Positions 1 to 10,372 of a stretch of DNA of 64,000 nucleotides are shown piece by piece. The DNA lies in assembly GCA_032433595.1 (NCBI GenBank), contig JASWJB010000198.1, forward strand, positions 18,372 through 82,371, in the 5' to 3' direction. This DNA comes from Conoideocrella luteorostrata (Eukaryota; Ascomycota; Sordariomycetes; Hypocreales; Clavicipitaceae). Each line of letters starts with the position of its first letter. Position 1 is the first letter of the stretch. A program made the position numbers and the translations under genes. The notes below the pieces were generated by a model. The model made no database searches. It saw only the letters and a list, made by a program, of their open reading frames with translations, and had not been told where the DNA came from.

Positions 1-1480
1 ATTATTGATAAAGACAAAAGACACAAACACCACCGCAGCGCCAATCCAATACACAAAGCTTGAATACTGCCCATATTGTATCATCTCTCCAATCAAAGAT
101 AGTGGGATGGTAAGAGACAGCCCAACCGTCACGACCAGCGGAGTGGTTAGGAGCATGGCAAGCGCCCACGAGATGTCGCTCACAAATGATGCCAAAGAAT
201 TCACCTGCACCTCATTAGCACCTGTCTCGTGCGTCGTTCGCAAAGTCTTACACTTACAATTATAACGGTCCAAACCTTGCTAGTAGGAGGCATTTCGAAC
301 TACATCCGGTATTAGTACAAAGACGGAGCAAATAGGAGGCTGCATTTGCGAACTTACTGGCTCGATATTCGTCCAATGCAAGATGAAAAACAATGGCCAC
401 AACAACACCAGATTAAAAACTCCAACCAACCCAAAGAATAGCTTCATATCAACTTTGTCCTCATTACCCACGCGCCTCTTCATGACCGTAACATACATGC
501 CATACATGATGGCACTGAAAAATGCCATAGAATCGCCTATGGCAATCTGTGCAGGTGTTTTGTGTGGAAACGATCCTCTGTTCTCGTCGCTCTCCCCGGA
601 TAAGTCAACCGTTGAGATTAGAACGATGCCGACTAACGAGGCCGTGACGCCTATAAGTTTCCGTATAGAAAAAGGTTCGACCCGGAATAATGCGCAAAAG
701 ACCAATGTCCAAACACTGCTCGTAGATGTTAGGATGGTAACGCTCGCAACGCTGGTGTATTCTAAGCAAGCCGACGCAAAGTAGTTGGCGATAAACCACA
801 GCATGCAAAATTCCAAGCTCAGCATTGCTGTCTCGCGGAAATTGAGTCTGTCGTCCTCATTGGCCACGTGTTCCGCCTCTGCTCCCCCGTCTGCCATCAA
901 CCCCTCGCCGTCTAGTGCATCGTCTTCGGTCGCAGTTTTTGTATATGACGCTCGCTGCTTGTGCTCTATCCATAGCTGTGTTAAGTCATGACGTATGCCC
1001 CGCACCCCTGTTTTCAGAAAGTACTTGATGAACATGGGCAATAACGAAACTGCAAAGACGGAGGTGTTCATGTAGACGAGGAAGAACGGCTTGTCGTAGG
1101 TGTGATCTGAAAATATGAACTGCCCACCGATTGAATCAGCAAATGTTCCAATAGTCCATCCCACAGATGTGCTCCGAACAGAGTGAGGAACTTACGCTCG
1201 CGAGAAAATTGGACAGCGTCCACAAGAACACCGTCACTAACAGAAGGCAGATGCCCAAGGTCCGTCTGGCAACACCTCCGAGACCTACACTAGCCCAGAA
1301 TCGTCCTGCTTTCAAGGGCACCGGCGGTGGCACGAGTATTGACCCTGTTGATGCCGTCATCTCTACCGCCTCCTCGTCCTCCTCTCCTCCCAGAGAAAAA
1401 CGTTGGTGGCCCATCTCGTTCGTATTGGCAGAGCTAGCGAAAGCATCTTCACTTGCGTGTCGCAAATTCGAGGTCGCCAT
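1..1480 (-). CDS. SLC35/EamA-family membrane transporter (YML018C-like), 3' end outside window
   Basis: Predicted multi-pass transporter of the drug/metabolite (EamA, SLC35F-like) superfamily, similar in layout to yeast YML018C of the vacuolar membrane; the substrate is unknown. Exons read on the minus strand: 1480-1196, 1119-358, 299-258 and 204 to the left edge. The first intron (1195-1120) has a GTAAGT donor and joins NFLAS to FIFSDHTYDKPFF, a conserved stretch of the family. The third exon is only 42 nt (FEMPPTSKVWTVII) and restores the reading frame into VNSLASFVSDISWALAM. The N-terminus (about 70 residues) is hydrophilic with an acidic EEDEE patch, followed by hydrophobic helices. The start ATG at 1480-1478 gives the full hydrophilic N-terminus. 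The gene is truncated by the window edge in its last helices. Family assignment is confident; function is inferred from family. Confidence 0.85.
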
Positions 1481-1912
1481 GGTCGTTCATAGGTGTCGAT
1501 GATGAGGATGCGAGCCGGAACGCTGGCCCTCGCGACCTCTGCGGTTTTGGGGGTAGAAAGGTCGAACAAGGGAGGTCACATGTGAGGTTGCACCACGAGA
1601 CCATTGGTGCAGGTGTAGGCCTGGAAAAAGCGATGCCGAATAACGCAGAGGAGGAGGAGGGAGTAAAAGAAAAGGAAGAAGAAAAAATAATCGCAGTCTA
1701 TCAAGCCGCCAAATATTCAAGGGCCATCCGGGGTCTTTCGACGTAAGGTAATGATGGGTAAGGAAGCTTTAAAGTATGGCCAGGCATCGGTGACGGGGAT
1801 CTAGAGTACGCACTGCAATAGGGGTCTCCCGGTAGGTGGATTTGCTGGAAACTCCAGTGGCAGTGGCTGGCGTCGGCCACGCACTTACGTACTATAGTAC
1901 CATACACGAAGC
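1481..1912. other. intergenic, upstream of the SLC35-like gene
   Basis: This stretch lies 5' of the SLC35-like start and should hold its promoter and 5' leader. It has a purine-rich patch near 1645-1690. The short open frames here show no recognisable product or signal peptide. Confidence 0.4.
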
Positions 1913-2144
1913 CGGGGACAGTTTAACTGAGCCATCGAGGTAGCATTAGCTCCGCAAGAGATAATGCCTCAGCGACCAAAAACACGATAAAAATTAAACC
2001 CCCAAAAAATGCATTAACTATTATATAGCTTAGCTAGCTATTTAGTTAATAAATTTTATTAATAACAAGCTTTAATTGCATGCGTGGTCGGCGTTCGAAT
2101 TGAAAGTGTCAATTGGACGAAATGGCTCAGTTAAACTGTCCCCG
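1913..2144. mobile_element. MITE-like element with 23-bp perfect terminal inverted repeats
   Basis: The sequence at 1913-1935 (starting CGGGGACAGTTTAACTGAGC) is repeated exactly as its reverse complement at 2122-2144. The 232-bp element is AT-rich inside, has a palindrome-rich core near 2025-2075 (TAGCTTAGCTAGCTA), and has no coding capacity. This structure fits a miniature inverted-repeat transposable element mobilised in trans by a DNA transposase. I do not see a convincing target-site duplication beside the repeats, so the superfamily is left open. The perfect repeats suggest recent activity or selection on the ends. Confidence 0.7.
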
Positions 2145-2579
2145 CATGCGTACCCACCGTCGGACCATCTGTGGCCACATCGAACGAACCCTTGAATATC
2201 GTCAAATTCAGCGGCCATGCTACGTCGTCCATCCAGGTTCATCATCCGCTCATTTACTCGGATAAAACGGAGTACTGGTATTACTATTGCACAGCAAAAA
2301 CTTGACTAAAACTAGAAGAAAAAACAAGAAAGCGTAGACCACCATTAATACTTAGTTTACTACTGTTAGAACTTGCACTCGCATTTTTTTATCTTTGCAC
2401 AACGCCTTTGCGGACCTTTACCAACTGTGTTTTCACCTCTCGCCAACGTCCCGTTTCACCTACATTGAAGCCTCCGTCTCTCTCTGCCAACAATCACATT
2501 ATCTAAATCGTACTCGACCTTGCTCGTGCCCTTGTCCCGCCACAAACATTTCTCACTCTCGGAATCCCGTCAAATGACA
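2145..2579. other. intergenic, 3' of the enterotoxin-like gene
   Basis: No gene is supported here. One ACGGAGTA copy of the dispersed motif lies at 2267-2274, and pyrimidine-rich sequence follows at 2380-2560. The last part is 3' flank of the minus-strand gene that ends at 2580. Confidence 0.4.
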
Positions 2580-4760
2580 CTACTCTGTAGCATCTACCAT
2601 ACCAGATTGTGGCTGGTCGGGAACCTTAATCCTGCCGGCCTTTATTTCTTCATCCAAAGTGTCAAGGAGTGTCTTTTCTCTGACTGAATTGCCCGTTATG
2701 GCCTCCTCAAAAGCCTCCAGGGCCGTATCGGCAGACTCCTCACCGCGCTCTCGATCTTTTTCGCCTTTTGCAGATTCAAGCATTTCTTTAATCCGCGTTA
2801 ATGCCTGAGCAGTGCTACCTTCAGGGCTCTTTTTGACATCAATGCCGTCAGGTGAGCTACCACCATCCACGACCTGCAGGCCACTTCTGACTTCTAGTTC
2901 GTGCTTCCAGTTGGGCCCGACTCTCTGTGAATCCAGGTCGCGGAATACTCCAAAAAACGTCGATGTAGAATTCTTGTTCATGTTTGCCATACGAGCAGCC
3001 GCGAGAGGAGGCGGTCGATCCGTTCTTTGCAGCGTATCTGCCGTTTTTGCACTCAGCTCGGCCATCGTGGCCGAGATTTTAACCAGGTCGTTTCCCACCC
3101 TGCCGACTTTAAGAACCATATTGAGCTTCCGGGCAACAAGATAGAACCTATACGCTCGTCTAGCCCAAAACAGGAGCTGTAAAGGGCCTGTCCACGGGCT
3201 GGGTATCAATGATATTAGATGCAAACCAAGTTCGGCAATGTAACCCATAATGTCGTACACAAGTTCCTGCTCGACATTGCCCATGTGGTCTACTTTCTTT
3301 ACCGTGGCGACTAAGTTTTGTGTTTCGTTCAACACAGGTGCGACCGATTCGACTGCCATAATATTCTCAACAGCCTTGGTTATGCCTTTGGAATTTTTGG
3401 CTTTTTTGGCAGCCTGTGAAGGAGCTGGAGCCTCCTCTTTGTCGTGGTTGTGCTGGCTTAAGGCGATAACCAAGGCCTCATCAGATTCTTTCTTGATGCG
3501 AATAGAAGTCTGTCCTAACACTCGGATGGTCTCTGACAGGAAGTGAATGTCCTCTTTAATTGCCTCCAACTCACGCTGTTTCGCCAGCTCGCAGTCCTCC
3601 AGCATTCTCACGCAGACAAAGTCATTAGGGGGAACCGAAGCATGGGCAGCCTTTAACTTTTGCTCTCTCTCCTTGACATGCCACAGCTCGTCTATGGCTC
3701 TATTGACGAGACTCTGGGCCAGGCTGGTCACTGCAGCTGTGCCGGTAGCTTCTACAAGTGCACCGGGGTTTCTTTCCAAAGCATACAGCTTGGCCCGTTG
3801 AACTCTAAGAAGGTACTCCTCGGCAAACTTTATTTCGGAATCCCGCATAGCCTTCATAGCTGAACGTCTAGCTGGTAATGCCAGTTCGTAAGACGTTGTT
3901 ACTACCTGCAAATGGGGATAAATAAAGCTGTTAACATCTGCAGCTAGCTTCATTGTCAGATTCATCGCCAAATCTGCCTCTTTTCTCGATAACCTTGCCA
4001 GGGTGCCACTGGATGGAGCATCAAGGTCTTTAGCATCTGTAGATGCCCGCACAGCCTTTCTAGACGCTTTTTTTATCTGCTTGAGAGTATTCTTTATAGA
4101 AGGCTCGAATAACGATACCCAGCCAAGGGCTACCGTGCAACCACTCATGAATTCGATTGCTGCATTATTCGTCTCCTCCATCGTAGTCTGAGTATTGGAA
4201 CCAGGGATTACATATAGCTGGTAATCATAGCTGGATGTGGAGAAGGATTTCAGACCTGGTTCGAAATCGATATTGTTGGTGCGCTTTTTATCTTTCAAAT
4301 CTGTGTTTTTCCCCTGTGGCATGGCGACCCAGCTGATGACTTGACTCCAGCGGATGTCCCCAAACACGGCAACCTCATCCTCTCGTCCTTTATTTGGGTG
4401 CTTCTCAAGAGTCTTTTGCAGATCAATGAAGTTCGGGGTAGCTTGAATATGATACACAAAACCCGGAGAATCGCCAAGGCGCTGTTCCTCTTTTAAGAGA
4501 TTTTTCGACGTACGTAAGTAAAATAGCTCTCGGGAGCAATTAACGGGACTTGGGCATTCGCTGCTGAGACTGTATTCATATAAATTTGCTTGGGTCAAAT
4601 TTTTGGCTGATGACAAAAACCCGCCTTCGGCTCTTATCTTGGCCGGCCGTCTTGTGTCGCTGAGCACAACAGTGTGGAGAGCTGGTTCGTTGTCTCCTCT
4701 GCCAGCATGCCCGGAGCAAATCAGGAGCGCTGAAAAAACCAGCGCAAGGAATGCGTACAT
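2580..4760 (-). CDS. secreted protein with heat-labile-enterotoxin-A-like ADP-ribosyltransferase domain
   Basis: Single-exon gene of 726 residues from the ATG at 4760-4758. That start is preferred over upstream in-frame codons because it places a clear signal peptide (MYAFLALVFSALLICSGHA) at the N-terminus. Residues about 30-145 resemble the enterotoxin A-chain ADP-ribosyltransferase fold: DTRRPAKI and GGFLSSA near 35-52, YHIQATPNFIDL at 103-114, and REDEV with IRWSQVISW at 126-144. The E-x-E glutamates (127 and 129) are kept. At the usual catalytic arginine position the chain reads VVLSD (Leu33), and the first serine of the S-T-S motif is Arg83 (LRTS), so activity is doubtful. Residues 145-726 match no family I recognise; they include charged helical stretches and a hydrophobic patch near 508-550. 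Such proteins are common in insect-pathogenic Hypocreales. The target is unknown. Confidence 0.75.
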   Translation of the reverse strand: MYAFLALVFSALLICSGHAGRGDNEPALHTVVLSDTRRPAKIRAEGGFLSSAKNLTQANLYEYSLSSECPSPVNCSRELFYLRTSKNLLKEEQRLGDSPGFVYHIQATPNFIDLQKTLEKHPNKGREDEVAVFGDIRWSQVISWVAMPQGKNTDLKDKKRTNNIDFEPGLKSFSTSSYDYQLYVIPGSNTQTTMEETNNAAIEFMSGCTVALGWVSLFEPSIKNTLKQIKKASRKAVRASTDAKDLDAPSSGTLARLSRKEADLAMNLTMKLAADVNSFIYPHLQVVTTSYELALPARRSAMKAMRDSEIKFAEEYLLRVQRAKLYALERNPGALVEATGTAAVTSLAQSLVNRAIDELWHVKEREQKLKAAHASVPPNDFVCVRMLEDCELAKQRELEAIKEDIHFLSETIRVLGQTSIRIKKESDEALVIALSQHNHDKEEAPAPSQAAKKAKNSKGITKAVENIMAVESVAPVLNETQNLVATVKKVDHMGNVEQELVYDIMGYIAELGLHLISLIPSPWTGPLQLLFWARRAYRFYLVARKLNMVLKVGRVGNDLVKISATMAELSAKTADTLQRTDRPPPLAAARMANMNKNSTSTFFGVFRDLDSQRVGPNWKHELEVRSGLQVVDGGSSPDGIDVKKSPEGSTAQALTRIKEMLESAKGEKDRERGEESADTALEAFEEAITGNSVREKTLLDTLDEEIKAGRIKVPDQPQSGMVDATE

Positions 4761-6514
4761 GGTCGGCTCGTATGAAGAGCAGAGGCTGCCCAATGAGTCT
4801 CGTCCGCGATTGGGTTTGTTGGAGCACGCTCTGAGGCAGTACAAGTTGAGTGATTTTAAATAGCAACTGGGCTGATGCCAGTTAGACTATTGTATATAAA
4901 AAACAACGTATGCTTGTAAATTTGGATTATTCTTTTCAAAGTGTTGGCCTGCTGCCCTTTTTATAGATTAAAAAATCGTGCTATATACAATGCAGTCTCG
5001 CCAACACTACATTCCCTTAGCTTCTTCCGTCTAACCTGAACAGGCTGGTGCATTACTCCATATACTTTATTTAATTGCGAATGAGCAGAGAAACAGGCAT
5101 TGTACAATGATGAGTAGTGGTAACGCTACCTCGGTCGTTGATAGTTGTGGCTCGGAATAATTGAGGTACTCCATACTCTATGTGGAGAACTCAAATAAGA
5201 GAGACGGGCGAAATTATAAGGTATTGAGCGGCTTGTTCCGTTGCTATCCACAATTTAATTAGCAAGCATGAATCTACAAAGGCTTAACTATAGTTTGTAG
5301 TACCAGTAATATATTTAATTAGTTAGAACAAAGTGGGCTCAGTTTGCATTCTCACAAACACCAAACCGCAGCATCGCGTGGCAAGAATGCCGCAATAACA
5401 ATATATATAGGTGGTGACTCTGAATAATAGAAGGAAGGAAGTTGAGCTCCTTTTTCGAAGCTGAAACCTAGGAGCTGTACCGAGTAACTACCATAATGTT
5501 TTTACGGCTAAATTTCCTGCAACCCCCCTCTCCTACACCCCGCCGCCCACTTTGTATGGCAACCCATGACAGACTGTGGTACTCATCAATTTTTACACAA
5601 GCCTCGTTGTCCTGCAACTTAGCAAAGGATACCCAAGGCAGAGCGCCTATCCATGCGTATAGGCCCAAAAAAAACTAAAGCTAAAAAAAAAAAAAACTCC
5701 AAAACTGAGCTTTTTGGCCGAATTGAGTGGAGCCCAGTCGCGGAGACCCGAAGAAATTGACGAAAGTTGATGAACCGTATTTTATACGGCGAGTCACAAG
5801 CCATGCCTCTGTGTGTGTTTTCTACGGGGCAATAGAGAGATCAATTTAAAGATGGCTAATTCTGTGGATACTCCGACCTAGCGGCACCGAAAAACGAAAC
5901 TCGGCGAAATCAGATCATGTTAATAATTTTATTTCCCCGGCGGCATCTTCCAGTTGCTATTCACAGCTGATCCAGCTGCGTCGCCGTGATACCGGATCGA
6001 GGGAGCGTCTGAACGAGCAAGTCCAGCGGACAGGAGTGAGGGGACTTGATCCGTCTAAAAGGATTTTACTCATTTGGCTGCGTTGTTCTTCATCTTTAGA
6101 TACCCGTGTTAGTCGTCTAGCCATTAATAGTTCCCAATATCGCTGGATTGACAAAGACACCTGAGTTCGCGAGTCATCATTATTCAGGGCGGGGGTTCAG
6201 GTGACCATGGGATGTCCGGTTTACACTATATCATCCTGTACTCAGTACGGAGCGAAGAAAGTGGTGAAATGCTAGCTTGGCAGCGTTAACCTGGGAATTC
6301 TATGAGCCTCGGATGATTCTTATGCCTGCGAAAAAGTCACCGCGAGAACAGAACCTTAGTAATGAGATGTTGTCAGCTACTACGTAGACGTTTGAGGGGA
6401 AAGCCACCATGACCCCTGATTCGCTTGTTTTCATCGATTTGAGCTCACTCACGGGAACAACCTCCAGCCTCTTCACTTCTACAGCATCTCAGTCCATTTC
6501 GCCCCATCTTCACA
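4761..6514. other. intergenic, 1.75 kb, AT-rich in parts
   Basis: The first part carries the promoter of the toxin-like gene; a TATATA stretch on the minus strand near 4893-4898 is a possible TATA box. Poly-A tracts occur at 5668-5697. No open frame here has recognisable motifs, and the small minus-strand frame at 5957-6160 could not be assigned. Confidence 0.4.
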
Positions 6515-7526
6515 TCACGCCTTTGATACCATAGCATCAGCACTCATACCCTTGCCTTCCATCAGCACGCCAGCTTTCCTTAATACGTCCACACAATTCT
6601 TCACTACCTCATCTTTCACTCCCTCCGTTTTGGCTGCAAATTTGACAGTCTTCAGCCACTCCCTCGCGTCAGGCTCTGTGTACCCTAGCTCCGTAGAGAT
6701 GTACCGCACAGCCTCATCCTTGTTTTCGTTAAAATGCCTCACTCCAGCATCCAACTTCTCAAACAGCGTCTTCACGCGACCATCCAATTCTGAACCGTGG
6801 GCAAGCCCTGTAGACGCCACAATCTTCCAGCTGCTCCATGGTGTGTAGATCTCGCCAACCCGACGGATCTCCCCCGAATCATAGAACTTCTTGGTCGTGA
6901 AATGCTCCCACATGAAGAAGTCTGCTTCGCCAGAGTTGACTGCGTTACGGAGATTCTCGAAGTTTTGAAGAACCACAGTGTCGGAGAAGTTAGTCTTGTC
7001 TGCAAGCCAGCCTTGCTGGTCGGCAAGGACAAAGCCCATTACGTAGGAGCCTGATCCAATACGGGAGACACCGATTTTGCCGCCCTTGAGGGAGGGTACG
7101 GAAGTGATCTCCGAGCGGTTAGCACCGGTAGAAATAGCCCAACCTAGTTGTGCGGCCAGTTAGTCTGGTTGTGTTGCGTTGGAATTGTGCTTTAGACGCA
7201 TGAGTTGGACGCATGAGGTGCGGCGAGTGGGATGAATGAGTGCCGTAAAGAGGGCATCACCTACACAATGGGGTTTCAACATAGGTACCAACAAGGCGAT
7301 ATCCTCCATCGCCTTCAATTCCATCTTTGCCCAAGCCCGCAACCCACCCCTCTGTCAGGCCAATACCAACATCGATCTCGCCTGCGCGAATAGCGGTAAT
7401 CATGTGGCCCGTGCCTGAGGGAAACGGTATCAAGATGGCATTCAAGCCATAGTGTTTCTTGGCAAAGTAAAGAGGGGTGGAAAAGTGCTCGGGCACATAG
7501 CCAATTCGCAGAGCCTGCGCAGACAT
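6515..7526 (-). CDS. type-2 periplasmic-binding-protein-like protein (SsuA/NMT1/Ca3427-like)
   Basis: Two exons, 7526-7265 and 7143-6515, give 296 residues. The intron donor is GTAGGT and the acceptor CTAG; joining restores ETPLCWAISTGANRSE, typical of this fungal family. The protein begins LRIGYVPEHFSTPLYFAKKHYG and has MITAIRAGEIDVGIGLTEGW, the layout of nitrate/sulfonate/taurine ABC substrate-binding proteins, a fold shared with the thiamine-pyrimidine enzymes THI5/NMT1. There is no signal peptide and no ABC permease or ATPase gene beside it, so it is likely a cytosolic stand-alone protein. Ligand and reaction are unknown. A minus-strand TATATA near 7635-7640, about 110 bp upstream of the ATG, could be its TATA box. 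Family assignment is firm; the role is open. Confidence 0.85.
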
Positions 7527-7931
7527 TCTGGGGCAGCTGATGATGACTTGTAGGTAGATAGATGTATTGGCAAATAGACTTCGGTTTTAAGCAAGAGCTT
7601 GGGGTGAAAGAGGATTATGCCATGGTAAGAGAGTATATATCAATCAATGGTGGTTGCTTGCGTCAATTACTGAAGGTTGCATCTCGACCCACTGTGGGCG
7701 GGTCTAGGCTAACTAGTTACAGAGTAACTAACTACGGATCAAGCATTTGCTTAAGGTCCTGTTGACTGCCGAAACAAGAAGTAAAGCACTTCGAAAGTGC
7801 AGTAGAAGCATCGCCTACCACTACCACTTACTCCGCGACCAACTACCAAGTAACAGCAACGGGTTATCGCAAAAGCTTTGAAAGGTCCATGCACGCCTTG
7901 GAGGCAGACATGACCGCCTGCTTCATGTCAT
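7527..7931. other. intergenic with a 17-nt palindrome
   Basis: This stretch separates the start of the binding-protein-like gene from the stop of the hydrolase upstream on the minus strand. It contains the perfect palindrome TAGTTAC-AGA-GTAACTA at 7714-7730. No gene is visible. Confidence 0.4.
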
Positions 7932-9079
7932 CTATAGGATTTCCCCAACAGGCTTGCCAATGCGAGCAAATACCTCATCCATGACGCCCCATCTCAAGTT
8001 CCATATCCTGTTGTGGTCTGCGCCTGCAATCGTTTTACTGTGGTAGTCAATAACGTCGCGGTTACACTGAAGCCAGCAGTGGTCAAACCACAGCGGTCCC
8101 TTTGAACACCCTTTCCCTATCATGAAGTCTCTTTCGGCATAAAATACATCGACTCGCAATCGTTTTCCAGCCGCGGAAAGAGCAGCACCCAGCCGCGGAA
8201 CGAGGACGTCGACATCTCCCCAGGAGCTCCATCCAGAACTACCAGGCACCTTTTGCATAAACAAGACCGCGTCGCTTGAAAATCCCTGTACGCTTTCTGC
8301 GTGTATTCGGTCGATGATTTTAGGCCAAAGGTTCTCTTCAAATGCGACGTCCTCTCGATCCACAACTTTATTACTGGCTTTGTGTGTTGTTGGCATAAGC
8401 TTGCCCACGAGACCTACACTGGAATTGACTGAGAAGCCAAGAGTGGAGTTGTTTGTGAATTTCGCAAACTTATCATAATCGCCGAGTATACTCGCAGGTA
8501 AAGTCTGTATGATAGACATTGTGGTTGCGCTTGTATGCGAGGGCAGGATCCAGGGAGCGCCTATAGCAAGGTACGGTTTCTCTGGATGAAGAATTTCGGG
8601 GTGATGGAGTAGCATGTCGAGGGCGTATACAGTGCCGCCGCTGTGGCAATATACAGAGACGTTTTGTATGCCTAGACTTTCGAGGAGCGCCATAACAACC
8701 TCTAATAAAGAGCAAGGCCATTAGCTCTCGCACTCACGAACGGGGATCGCGGCTTTCTGGGCAGGATACTAAACCTACCTCTCCAGAAACTCATTCTGTT
8801 TTCTACGCCAACCGCATCCGTGCCTCCAATGCCAGGTCTGTCGGGGTTGATGATGCGAATCTTGTGCTTCTTGGCAACAGCGTCCTTGCTGATGTGAAGC
8901 AAGCGAGATGCCATCAACGGTCCAAAGAAGAGAAGCACATTTTCTTCGTGGGGATGGACCTCGTTACGATAGCCATAATCCGCATACTTGACTCTGAACG
9001 AGCTTGTGCGATTCTTTGCTGGATCTGGCGGTAGTGTAAATATTCTGTTGAATCGTGGGTCATTCATGTAGTCGTCCAT
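7932..9079 (-). CDS. alpha/beta hydrolase-fold protein
   Basis: Two exons, 9079-8779 and 8701-7932, give 356 residues; the intron has a GTAGGT donor and a TTAG acceptor and joins FWR to EVVMALLESLG. The start at 9079 (MDDYMNDPRF) is chosen because it fits the family N-terminus; an in-frame ATG 12 codons upstream (9115) is also possible. Motifs include NPDRPGIGGT ahead of the nucleophile elbow VYCHSGGTVY, where the serine of HSG is the likely nucleophile. The acid (near VDVFYAERDFMIG) and the histidine (near AGADHNRIW) follow in the expected order. The elbow is an atypical form of G-x-S-x-G, seen in many uncharacterised fungal hydrolases. Substrate unknown; no signal peptide. Confidence 0.8.
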
Positions 9080-9138
9080 GGCTGTCAAGCTGGGGATTGT
9101 TCGTGAGAAGCTCAACGTAGAGGGGAAGACTGAGTGCT

Positions 9139-9150
9139 ACATATATATAG
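9139..9150 (-). promoter_or_regulatory. candidate TATA box of the alpha/beta hydrolase gene
   Basis: An alternating TATATATA stretch lies about 65 bp upstream of the preferred ATG at 9079. If the alternative ATG at 9115 were used, the distance would be under 40 bp, which also favours the downstream start. Position and composition are the only evidence. Confidence 0.4.
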
Positions 9151-10372
9151 GCAGCTCATCTGACTTGAAATCACCGGGTGGCATCTCTCATTTGACTCGT
9201 TCAGTGATGCCCACTCACTACTCTGTTTGTTCGAGTGTACTGAATAGTGAATGTGCTATGGCATGCGTGGTCGGACTTTTTACAGATTCTGGCTGCTTTG
9301 TTCGACATGTCACGCGGACGGGCTGGTGAACACAGTGGATGTAATGTTGTTCAGCACCCAACCTAATTTACATCTGGCCCTTCCTGCGATAATCGGCTGA
9401 CTCTTGCCTCACAGAGAGTATGGACTAAGCCAACGTGTGTGCAGAGCGACATATGCCTGGGCAAAGCGTCACAAGAAGCAGTTGTTGTCAGCTGCAGCAC
9501 GGTAGATCATACGAATAACTACATTTTACCAAGGAGTATACTTTGGAGACTCTGAGCCAAGTATCAAGATCTTCTATCCTCTATTTATGTAATTACTAGT
9601 TAGGGCCTTCGTTAATTAGGACCTCCATCAATTAAGACATTTGCCCGTGAAGCCCTCGATCGACTGCCACGCACGCTAATTTGTTGCACCTCGATGGTGC
9701 TGCGGGTGGTTTCGCCCACATGCTTGCACATGCGCCACCCTGGGTGCCTGGTCGGTTGCATCGCTCCGCACTTTGTGCTGGTACGCCTCGCCATGCGGAT
9801 TAGGGAGTAGGCTTTCACAGCCGCATGAAGAGTTGGGTGCCCGGCTGCTCCGTGCTCCGTACTATGGCGCCAATACGCGTATCCAACCCGCCATTCCCGC
9901 CCGCGTCCAAGCGATGAATACGATGAGAACACCAGATTTCAGGGCTGAAGATGGCTTGGCTTGGCAGACCTACGCGCCAATCAATTGGTTGACGTCACGT
10001 ACCGCACCGCGTTGCCAGCTGTGACCTCGGTGTTCCAAAGTCCACACAGACCTTGAAACGTCCATGGTATTCTGAGCCGGTTAAGGTATAATACGGTGGG
10101 GACCGCTGGTGCGTACTGGACGAAACTGTATATTAACATTGAAGGCCTCCGTACGTCAGCCAGACTCCTTTCGGCTGGGCTATTATGACCTTTAACAGAG
10201 TCTACCTTTGACCCTTGGGCTACTACCAGCTTTACGGGCGCAAATACTGGACCATGACACCATAACTAAGCTTATACCGTCTATTTAACGGAGCCCATCA
10301 TCTGTAATATTCGTTTCCCACATATTTTTGCTCGCTGAAGTTTTATAACCACTGGCGCCTAACGTGTGCACC
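9151..10372. other. divergent intergenic region between the hydrolase and MFS genes
   Basis: About 1.2 kb between divergently transcribed genes, holding both promoters. Near 9599-9641 there are three imperfect copies of a GTTAATTAGGACCTCC-like unit, possibly the end of an old transposon. No open frame is supported. Confidence 0.35.

Noticed and set aside
5957..6160. Possible small gene, 67 codons, minus strand
   Set aside because: Briefly resembled a transporter fragment, but no conserved motif held up on inspection.
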